In this document: positions 1-5,537 of the stretch, piece after piece
Numbering within the stretch: the first letter of the stretch is position 1
How the letters are laid out: each line of letters opens with the position of its first letter
DNA from: Candidatus Magasanikiibacteriota bacterium
GTDB lineage: Bacteria > Patescibacteriota > Patescibacteriia > Magasanikbacterales > UBA922
NCBI GenBank assembly: GCA_003230965.1
Contig: QIHL01000017.1
Location: 1 to 6,136, forward strand
Reading direction: 5' to 3'
DNA: 6,136 nucleotides
Notes under the pieces: model-generated
What the model was told of the DNA's origin: nothing
The model's input: the letters and a program-made list of their open reading frames with translations, nothing else
Database searches by the model: none
Translations under genes and position numbers: made by a program

Positions 1-1390
1 GTATTTGTGAGTTTGTTGGTGGTGAGGAGGATCTTTGTGGATTTGAGTGATTTGGTGCTGTGTTTGATTTTGGTGGTGATGTTTCTTTTTTGAGTGTAGC
101 AATTAATTCATTATCTTTTTCAATCCAACGCACATCTTTGTGTGTTTTTTTAATACTGTTGGCAAGTGCATGCCCATCCAGTAATATTGTTTTATTTTTG
201 TCTTGTTTAATTCTAGTTAAACGAGGAATAATTACTTTATCGGCTACACTAAATGCGTAATCATATCCTGGAATAGATTCTAGTTGTCTATTGCCTGTAT
301 TTGGTTCAAAAATGGTAAAGAGTGTTGCATCAGGATACGCATCACGAATTGTTTGTAAAACCGCACGGACTTTTTCTGGAGAATGTGCAATATCATCAAA
401 AATATATGCTGGTCCATCAAGTCGTTTTTCCAGTCTACGTTTGATGCTTTTGAATGACTGAATACCTGTAATAATTTTTTGAATTGGTATATTATTTTCT
501 ATCGCCATTGCAAAACTTCCAGTTATATTATCTGCCATGTAGTCACCAAGTAGCAAAGAGTGAATAGCAAAGATTCGGTCTTTATGTTTGATTTTGAACG
601 ATATTCCATCTCTATTTGTTTTTACATCAAAATATTGATAATCATTGTTTTCATTTTTTCCATACGTTTTTATTTGTGTATTTGAACATTTACGTACTAT
701 ATCAGGTACTTTTTCCGACATAATAAATAAACCAGTTGTTGGAATTTGCTGAACTAATTTTTTAAATGCCTCTATGTATAATTGTTCAGTCGGATATACA
801 TCAGCGTGATCCCACACAACAGAAGTTAACAAAAGATGAGTTGTAGAATAATGCAAAAATTTTGCACCAGTATCCCAACGAGCAGTTTTATATTCATCTC
901 CCTCAAGAATATCCCAATCGTCTGTACCGATGTGTGCGGCAGGGATATTATTTTGGCTAATTCCACCAAACATATAACTTGGATCCTTGCCTGCAACTTT
1001 CAAAATCAATGTAAGCAATGACGAACTGGTAGATTTTCCATACGTGCCAGCGCATACGAGTGAATTTTTTTGAATAAAATATTTGGTAATTATTTCTGGA
1101 TATGAAAAGTATGGAATGTTATATTTTTTAATATATTGCCACTCTGGATTTTTTGATCCAGCAACATTCCCGACAATAACAAGATCAGGAACACCATTTG
1201 CTGTCATATATTCAACATGCCAACCTGGATAAAATTTAATTCCAGTATCTTTTAGATATGTTGACACTGGTGGATAAAAACCCTTATCACTACCTGTTAC
1301 TTCCCATCCAGCCTCATCAAATGCCAAAGCAAGTGCGCTCATTGCTACACCGCAAATGCCAATAAAATGAATATGATTATTGCCTTTCAT
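1..1390 (-). CDS. mpl: Mur ligase of Mpl/MurC type, 3' end outside the window
   Basis: This is probably UDP-N-acetylmuramate:L-alanyl-gamma-D-glutamyl-meso-diaminopimelate ligase, a cytoplasmic ATP-dependent enzyme that attaches recycled murein tripeptide to UDP-MurNAc. The frame is open for 463 codons from ATG 1390-1388 with no stop, so the C-terminus is cut by the window edge. Seen: N-terminal UDP-binding motif HFIGICGVAMSALA (residues 8-21), TGSD (32-35), YPPVST (39-44), P-loop GTYGKST (115-121), the Mpl-like block GDEYKTARWD then KFLHY (164-181), WDHADVYP (193-200), KRRLEKR (317-323), DDIAHSP (332-338) and FEPNT (361-365). The HADVYP and FEPNT blocks resemble Mpl more than MurC. Oddities: histidines usual in the P-loop and two later motifs are replaced, and the last visible ~27 residues are Ser/Pro/Asn/Thr-rich. 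The start overlaps the upstream stop as ATGA and has an AAGGA site. It could act as MurC in vivo; ligase membership is secure, exact substrate is not. Confidence 0.85.
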   Translation of the reverse strand, partial: MKGNNHIHFIGICGVAMSALALAFDEAGWEVTGSDKGFYPPVSTYLKDTGIKFYPGWHVEYMTANGVPDLVIVGNVAGSKNPEWQYIKKYNIPYFSYPEIITKYFIQKNSLVCAGTYGKSTSSSLLTLILKVAGKDPSYMFGGISQNNIPAAHIGTDDWDILEGDEYKTARWDTGAKFLHYSTTHLLLTSVVWDHADVYPTEQLYIEAFKKLVQQIPTTGLFIMSEKVPDIVRKCSNTQIKTYGKNENNDYQYFDVKTNRDGISFKIKHKDRIFAIHSLLLGDYMADNITGSFAMAIENNIPIQKIITGIQSFKSIKRRLEKRLDGPAYIFDDIAHSPEKVRAVLQTIRDAYPDATLFTIFEPNTGNRQLESIPGYDYAFSVADKVIIPRLTRIKQDKNKTILLDGHALANSIKKTHKDVRWIEKDNELIATLKKETSPPKSNTAPNHSNPQRSSSPPTNSQI

Positions 1391-2073
1391 ATTATTTCCT
1401 TCAATTTTTTCAAATTTGTCTGCCAGTTTTTACCATCAAACCATTCCATTCCTGCAAATTGCAATTTATAAATATCACTCTGGCGTTGGAATGATCCAAG
1501 GTACACAAATTCTTTTTTATTGTTTTTTGCCCATAGAATTGCACGAATCATCATACTCATGCCTAGATTAGAAACGTCAATAGAAAGATTATAGAATGGA
1601 TAACAATAATGTAGCAGATTATTAGTTTCGCAAGTTATACAATAACCTATCATTTCTGAATCAGAAAAATTTTTTATGCCTACTTTGCCAACATGTATTG
1701 ACTTACCATATATAAGCAATTTATTAAAGTTGGTTTTTGCGTCATCAGTTAACATTTCTTTTATTTTGTTTGCGCTGAATACTCCATTACCAAACTTTTT
1801 CGTATAAAAATCTTTACCAAGTTTTCCAATAGTCCAATCATATTTTTTATATGGTATCTCAGAAGTAAATAATTTAAGTCCTTCTGTTTTTCGTAAAATA
1901 CGACGGTTCTCACTTGATAGTTCAAAAATTGACAAACAAATACGAATACTGCGTGTTTGGTTAATAACACCTTTGTCTACACGCGTAAATACAAAACCAT
2001 GATTATACATTATGTTTATATTCTCATCAGAAAAATTAGTAATTTTTTTTTCATCCCACTTTAAATATGGCAT
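1387..2073 (-). CDS. Ate1/Bpt-like aminoacyl-tRNA-protein transferase homologue (GNAT fold)
   Basis: The 228-residue protein resembles bacterial arginyl/leucyl-tRNA-protein transferases (Ate/Bpt family), which move an amino acid from tRNA to a protein N-terminus. Seen: NHGFVF (residues 24-29), then RSIRICLSIFELSSENRRILRK (41-62, in the place of the family's arginine-rich SRSQRR segment), and a C-terminal GNAT-like part with YPFYN (158-162), a conserved-looking LGMSMMIRAILWAK stretch (170-183), YLGS (191-194) and YKLQFAGMEWFDG (202-214). The YLG...YK.F..E..DG order matches the family's C-terminal signature. Length is close to Bpt (about 240). The paired N-terminal cysteines usual in the family are absent; a CxxC occurs instead at 145-148. 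The gene sits between mraY and the Mur ligase and overlaps the latter by ATGA. That context makes a Fem-like role, adding an amino acid to a peptidoglycan precursor, a reasonable alternative. Family assignment is by eye. Confidence 0.6.
   Translation of the reverse strand: MPYLKWDEKKITNFSDENINIMYNHGFVFTRVDKGVINQTRSIRICLSIFELSSENRRILRKTEGLKLFTSEIPYKKYDWTIGKLGKDFYTKKFGNGVFSANKIKEMLTDDAKTNFNKLLIYGKSIHVGKVGIKNFSDSEMIGYCITCETNNLLHYCYPFYNLSIDVSNLGMSMMIRAILWAKNNKKEFVYLGSFQRQSDIYKLQFAGMEWFDGKNWQTNLKKLKEII
1397..1401 (-). promoter_or_regulatory. Shine-Dalgarno site for the Mpl-type ligase
   Basis: AAGGA lies six bases before ATG 1390-1388, inside the last codons of the upstream transferase gene. It supports this start, which otherwise rests on the ATGA overlap and on the N-terminal motif beginning at residue 8. 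It is the best ribosome binding site in the window; most other genes here lack one. Confidence 0.6.
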
Positions 2074-2077
2074 ACTA

Positions 2078-2081
2078 TCCT
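2078..2081 (-). promoter_or_regulatory. Weak Shine-Dalgarno site for the Ate1/Bpt-like gene
   Basis: AGGA occurs four bases before ATG 2073-2071, a short spacing. It is the only start-deciding signal visible there. The 84 bases between mraY and this gene (2074-2157) otherwise hold no convincing promoter or terminator, so the gene is probably co-transcribed with mraY. Confidence 0.4.
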
Positions 2082-2157
2082 AAACAATTGACATAGTTTT
2101 TTATATGTAAAAGTAATTTCCAGTTTTGTTCTGCCAAGAATATAGATAAATATATTA

Positions 2158-3288
2158 TCATAAAAGTGCAATCCAAATTCCAAACATTACCATACCAGCA
2201 TGTATAATCCAAAAACGCATTACAGTTTTTTCTTCACTCCAACCGCGCAACTCAAAATGGTGATGGAGTGGTGCCATACGAAAAATACGTACCCCAAAAA
2301 TATAACGTCCAGCAATTTGTAAAATTACACTAGCTAACTCTAGATAAAAAATAAACCCAATAAATGGTAAAAGCAACATACGATTAAGGACAATCATATT
2401 GATTGCCAAAAGGGCACCAAGACCAAGTGATCCAACATCACCCATTTGGAAACGCGCTGGTTTGATGTTGAAGTATGTATAAGCAATCAATGCTCCAGTG
2501 GCTGTTGCATTCAAAAATGTAATAGCAGTAGCTCCTTGAATCCAAGAAATGATAATAAGTGCACTGAATGTAATGATCAGCGACCCACCTGCTAATCCGT
2601 CCATACCATCTGCAATATTTACAGCATTTGCTGTACACATGACAAAAAAAATAATTAGTGGAATAATCCACCATCCCATGTTGATGTAGCCATAAAATGG
2701 TACAAAAACATTAAGCCAGTAGGCACCAAGTTTGAAATAGACCCACCACGCTGTGATAGCACCGGCGATAAATTGAAGAAATAATTTTTCATGTACATGA
2801 ATGCCTTTGCCAGGATTGCGTGATAACCATACAGATGTACGTTTGAAAATTTGCCATGGTAAAGTCAATGAATACCAGACACGCATCCGCCAATCTTTGT
2901 GAACACGAATAAGTTTCAAAATATGTCCAAGTTTTCTACTACGCCGTTTTGTCCCATAGACATGTAAAATATCATCCAAACCGCCAAGAATCGCAGACAA
3001 AAGCATTACCCCAATAGGTACCCAAGTAAACCGACGATCCCAATTAAAAAAATATGTTAGTACAGCAATAGTAATAATGACCAATAAACCACCCATAATT
3101 GGTACACCAATCTTACTTTTTCTTGCACCCATCGCCAATGTAGCGTCATATTCAGGATGACGAGTGAGCTTGTAGTGATAGAGAAATTTAATTAAAAAAG
3201 GTGCCCATATAAATGCTACAATACTGGAGATAAGTCCAAATAAAATAGCAGTTCTGAGTATAGAAATGGAGGCGTCTGATATAGGCAT
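2158..3288 (-). CDS. mraY: Phospho-N-acetylmuramoyl-pentapeptide transferase MraY
   Basis: MraY transfers phospho-MurNAc-peptide from its UDP carrier to undecaprenyl phosphate in the inner membrane, giving lipid I. The 376-residue protein carries the family's signatures: KIGVPIMGG (59-67), an aspartate pair in GGLDDIL (102-108), NAVNIADGMDGLAGG (221-235) with the catalytic-site Asn and Asp residues 224, 227 and 230, FQMGDVGSLGLG (280-291) with Asp 284, and the MAPLHHHFELRGWSEE block (338-353) with the three histidines 342-344. About ten hydrophobic segments are visible, starting at residues 14-36. It is longer than usual (about 320-360) because the loop after the aspartate pair, residues 109-166, is basic and extended by roughly 40 residues. 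No Shine-Dalgarno site precedes ATG 3288-3286. The next upstream gene ends 163 bases away, and a candidate promoter plus hairpin fill that gap, so mraY may have its own transcription start. The assignment is firm. Confidence 0.97.
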   Translation of the reverse strand: MPISDASISILRTAILFGLISSIVAFIWAPFLIKFLYHYKLTRHPEYDATLAMGARKSKIGVPIMGGLLVIITIAVLTYFFNWDRRFTWVPIGVMLLSAILGGLDDILHVYGTKRRSRKLGHILKLIRVHKDWRMRVWYSLTLPWQIFKRTSVWLSRNPGKGIHVHEKLFLQFIAGAITAWWVYFKLGAYWLNVFVPFYGYINMGWWIIPLIIFFVMCTANAVNIADGMDGLAGGSLIITFSALIIISWIQGATAITFLNATATGALIAYTYFNIKPARFQMGDVGSLGLGALLAINMIVLNRMLLLPFIGFIFYLELASVILQIAGRYIFGVRIFRMAPLHHHFELRGWSEEKTVMRFWIIHAGMVMFGIWIALL

Positions 3289-3327
3289 AAAAGTTAGCTA
3301 AGCATATCAGAAAAAGACGAAAAAATC

Positions 3328-3358
3328 AATATAAAATGCACTATATCAATATTGTCTA
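3328..3358 (-). promoter_or_regulatory. mraY: Weak second promoter candidate close to mraY
   Basis: On the minus strand TAGACA (3358-3353) lies 19 bases before TATATT (3333-3328), or 18 before the overlapping TTATAT. A start from it would leave a leader of about 35 bases before mraY and would skip the hairpin. The spacing is long and the flanking bases are AT-rich, so a chance match is likely. Confidence 0.2.
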
Positions 3359-3374
3359 TGTGGAGGAGGAAATT

Positions 3375-3428
3375 GCATCGCGCCCCACAAGCTTCATCGG
3401 GGAAATTCGAAACTGTAAGACGCGATGC
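3375..3428 (-). ncRNA. Candidate structured leader or small RNA hairpin upstream of mraY
   Basis: Read on the minus strand, a 20-base 5' arm (3428-3409) pairs with a 21-base 3' arm (3395-3375) around a 13-base loop (3408-3396). All 20 positions of the 5' arm pair, with one bulged U on the 3' side. The outer eight pairs, GCATCGCG with CGCGATGC, are perfect. The four non-Watson-Crick positions are all G-U on this strand and would be A-C on the other, which points to minus-strand RNA. The loop holds CCCC (3402-3399), which could instead pair with GGGG (3386-3383) in the 3' arm, giving an alternative fold. AGGA (3432-3429) and TCCT (3370-3367) could lengthen the base across a four-base bulge. The element is much richer in G+C than its surroundings. 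No U-tract follows, so it is not a standard intrinsic terminator. I do not recognise a known riboswitch or ribozyme. A palindromic mobile repeat is the main alternative. Confidence 0.5.
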
Positions 3429-3434
3429 TCCTTT

Positions 3435-3463
3435 AAACTAGCGAATTATACCTAACTTGTCAA
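3435..3463 (-). promoter_or_regulatory. mraY: Candidate sigma70 promoter(s) for mraY and the hairpin
   Basis: A consensus TTGACA (3463-3458) lies inside the last codons of the upstream peptidase gene, 17 bases before TAGTTT (3440-3435), a weak -10. Start of transcription would fall at about 3428, the first base of the hairpin. A second reading uses the perfect TATAAT (3450-3445) with a poor -35, AATACA (3473-3468), also 17 bases away, starting near 3438. TTGACA and TATAAT themselves are only seven bases apart and cannot form one promoter. Either start gives mraY a leader of about 140-150 bases. Confidence 0.4.
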
Positions 3464-4234
3464 GCTATGTATTCGTCGTATTGAAAATGCTTTTGATCGT
3501 TTTGCGTGATTCAATGTATAATTATTTTCACCACTTCTGTTTTGTTCTATCCATTTTTGTTTGATGAGAGGTTTATTCTCATCAGTAATCTCAATAATTC
3601 CTTGACGGACGCTGTGGTTATATTTGCCATCTATTTGCCATTGAATGGCATGCGTATAGTGAACCGTCTGTATCTTTTTATTTTCAAAGTCAACTTGATG
3701 AATCAGTAAAACATGGTTAAGTTTATGCTGTAGTCCAGTTTTTATCATAATGATTATATCGCCCGGTTCTATGTCTTTGATCTCAACTAATTGGCTATTT
3801 TTTTCGTCTGCTAAAACTTTTACACTGATATTCTCTACTGGACGCAATTGAATAATCAATTTGCGCAAAAATCCTGATTTTGGATAATGAAGATTATGAG
3901 CCAGAGATATATGTTTAGTTGCTTTTAGTTCTGCATTCAAAATATAATACGTTAATCCAGAACAATCAATACCCAGATTATGATCAATTAAAAAATTACG
4001 TAGTTGATCCATAGCTAGTTCATTTAGATCAATATGTTCACGCATAGCAATAATATGTGCTTCAGTTATTATATCGCTTGGCGTACCTTTGCCAATCAAA
4101 ACTCGTAAATTTCCACGCGTTGCAATACGTCTATTATTGAAATATGGGCATGGAAGCGAACCTTGGACAAAAGAAAGAGATAAATATTGACTAATCACAT
4201 TACGTGCTGGTTGTGAAAGTGTTTTTGTAGTCAT
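3452..4234 (-). CDS. Cytoplasmic cysteine peptidase, NlpC/P60 (C40)-like
   Basis: The 260-residue protein has the core features of papain-like NlpC/P60 hydrolases, which cut peptide bonds in murein peptides. Seen: GIDCSGLTYYIL (residues 88-99) with the likely nucleophile Cys 91; EPGDIIIM (156-163), matching the family's GD-hydrophobic strand; LNHVLLIHQV (172-181) with the likely catalytic His 174; and HYTHAIQW (192-199), which may supply the third polar residue. The stretch between Cys 91 and His 174 is longer than usual. The N-terminus is polar with no signal peptide or membrane segment, so the enzyme should act in the cytoplasm, unlike most cell-wall NlpC/P60 proteins. The first ~85 residues form a separate part I do not recognise. 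The start overlaps the upstream ATP-grasp stop as ATGA and has no Shine-Dalgarno site, so translation is probably coupled. The two genes are likely one functional pair. An amidase or transglutaminase-like role is possible. Confidence 0.65.
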   Translation of the reverse strand: MTTKTLSQPARNVISQYLSLSFVQGSLPCPYFNNRRIATRGNLRVLIGKGTPSDIITEAHIIAMREHIDLNELAMDQLRNFLIDHNLGIDCSGLTYYILNAELKATKHISLAHNLHYPKSGFLRKLIIQLRPVENISVKVLADEKNSQLVEIKDIEPGDIIIMIKTGLQHKLNHVLLIHQVDFENKKIQTVHYTHAIQWQIDGKYNHSVRQGIIEITDENKPLIKQKWIEQNRSGENNYTLNHAKRSKAFSIRRIHSLTS

Positions 4235-5472
4235 ACGAGAATGTTGGCAATTTGTTTTCCACTACTATTTAAACAACCATCTTCATCAACAAAATTTCCT
4301 TCATATTTTTGAATCCGTAATAAATCTGCACCAAGTGTTGTATTATTATATTGAATCGTTGTTAAACCGAGTGCATTGAGTTGATTCAAAACGTTTTGTC
4401 TAATACTCATAGTTTTTTGTGTTACACGTTGGAGTATCTGCGTCCCTTTTATAATAGGAATTATGTGTTCTTTATGCAAATTTTCTCCGAGCAGAGCCAA
4501 TAGATGTGCTTCAAATGTTGTTAGTCCTATTGCACTATTTTTTCTTTCAATCCTCTGTAAGTATGATTCATAGGTTACTGATGCAGGTTGGCGTGCATTT
4601 ATTTCAATCAGATAGATGTCCTTTGTGATTTTATCTTGTATTACGTCAAGTCCAAACAATCCTTTCCAACCACTTGCGTGTAGCTGCTCACCAATTTTTT
4701 GTGCAATGTCGTTACATTTTTGTCTTGTATTTTCATCAAACAGTGACTCAACTATACCCCAATCATTTCCAATCGTTGCAAATGGTTGATCAGTAAAAGG
4801 TTGAATTCCTGTAATTTGATAATTCCAATTTCCGATTAAAACTCCGCCTGTATGAATGATATGATTTCCTGTAAAGACATGACCGTCTATAAATGATACT
4901 ACGCGTATAGGTCTATCTGGAAATGTTTTTTGAACGTGTTCTAGTTCTGTAGCATTATTGATTAGCATAGTACCATTTCCAGTATGTGCATGATTAAATT
5001 GCAAAATTATGGGTGTACCATCCCATGTAATTTCTTTTGCTATACGAACATAATGTGGAGGAAGTACAGATGCAAGATTACCAAGCCACTCAATTTGTGA
5101 AATTTTTTCTTCTACACGCTGACTGATACTAGCAGAAGGATTTAGTACAGACCAGCCTCGCTCTGTTGCAATTCTTTCAATTTGTTGCGTTGGTTTGAAT
5201 ACTACAATTGCAGGTTGTATGCCTTTTTTGTGTGCATCCATCCAATGTTTTGTCTCTTTTTGAGACAATAACTCCCATGTATCTCTATATTTATCAAGTG
5301 CAGGAATCAGTAGATCAGTATCAAAGTTATGCTCATTCTGCTTGGCAAAACCTCTTAAATTTGAGATAATAGAAAAGCCTGCTGTTTTAGGTGGAAGTCC
5401 AAGTGCACGCTCAATTTCTCGTGTAACATAGACAATCGGTTGTTTTTTCAAAGCTGTTTGTAAATCTTTCAT
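4231..5472 (-). CDS. ATP-grasp ligase of unknown substrate
   Basis: ATP-grasp enzymes activate a carboxylate as an acyl phosphate and join it to an amine or similar acceptor. In this 413-residue protein an N-terminal part (about 1-115) ends at GWSVLNPSASISQRVEEK (106-123), which resembles the pre-grasp to grasp junction. The ATP-binding lysine/glycine-loop region is PIILQFNHAHTGNGTMLI (154-171), then IRVVSFIDGHVFTGN (189-203), and the metal-binding end of the fold, GLFGLDVIQD (271-280) and YLIEINARQPAS (287-298) with Asp 276, Glu 290, Asn 292 and Arg 294. A C-terminal tail of about 85 residues follows, with no recognised domain. There is no signal peptide, so it should be cytoplasmic. It is the first gene of the minus-strand series, has a good promoter close to its ATG, and overlaps the cysteine peptidase by ATGA. 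An amino-acid or peptide ligase is the likeliest role from context; the fold call is secure, the substrate is not. Confidence 0.75.
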   Translation of the reverse strand: MKDLQTALKKQPIVYVTREIERALGLPPKTAGFSIISNLRGFAKQNEHNFDTDLLIPALDKYRDTWELLSQKETKHWMDAHKKGIQPAIVVFKPTQQIERIATERGWSVLNPSASISQRVEEKISQIEWLGNLASVLPPHYVRIAKEITWDGTPIILQFNHAHTGNGTMLINNATELEHVQKTFPDRPIRVVSFIDGHVFTGNHIIHTGGVLIGNWNYQITGIQPFTDQPFATIGNDWGIVESLFDENTRQKCNDIAQKIGEQLHASGWKGLFGLDVIQDKITKDIYLIEINARQPASVTYESYLQRIERKNSAIGLTTFEAHLLALLGENLHKEHIIPIIKGTQILQRVTQKTMSIRQNVLNQLNALGLTTIQYNNTTLGADLLRIQKYEGNFVDEDGCLNSSGKQIANILV

Positions 5473-5482
5473 AGTATTCTGC

Positions 5483-5511
5483 AGTATAGCGGAAGAACGT
5501 AGGCTTGTAAA
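5483..5511 (-). promoter_or_regulatory. Sigma70-type promoter for the ATP-grasp gene, near-leaderless
   Basis: On the minus strand TTTACA (5511-5506; five of six consensus bases) lies exactly 17 bases before TATACT (5488-5483; five of six). The -10 ends only ten bases before ATG 5472-5470, so transcription should begin about three to five bases ahead of the start codon. No Shine-Dalgarno site is present, which agrees with a leaderless or nearly leaderless message. The promoter fills most of the 65-base divergent gap. Confidence 0.6.
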
Positions 5512-5537
5512 TATATAAAATCACTAACCACTACTAT

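Noticed and set aside
60..260. Plus-strand short ORF opposite the Mur ligase
   Set aside because: It is the antisense of a well-supported ligase reading frame and has no binding site or recognisable motif. The same holds for the plus-strand ORFs at 836-1021, 1380-1571 and 3506-3709, and for the minus-strand out-of-frame ORFs at 1761-1970 and 2438-2674.
1387..1390. Gene overlap as a frameshift or broken fusion
   Set aside because: Both frames are intact and the ATGA overlap, with an AAGGA site, is a normal coupled arrangement; the same form occurs at 4231-4234.
2145..2159. Inverted repeat GATAA/TTATC at the end of mraY as a terminator
   Set aside because: Five A-T-rich pairs overlapping the stop codon, with no U-tract after it; expected by chance at this composition.
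3375..3428. Hammerhead ribozyme, from a CCGATGA string resembling CUGAUGA
   Set aside because: The required U is C, no GAAA box follows at the right place, and the string lies in the loop and 3' arm of a simple hairpin.
3362..3432. Hairpin as an intrinsic terminator for the peptidase gene or for plus-strand transcription
   Set aside because: No run of U follows on either strand: the minus strand continues AATTTCCTCC and the plus strand TCCTTTAAAC.
3358..3441. Plus-strand short ORF of 27 codons through the hairpin, starting ATG just before GGAGGAGG
   Set aside because: The purine tract lies after the ATG rather than before it, the TTG alternative is too close to it, and the predicted peptide resembles nothing known. 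The wobble pattern favours RNA on the other strand.
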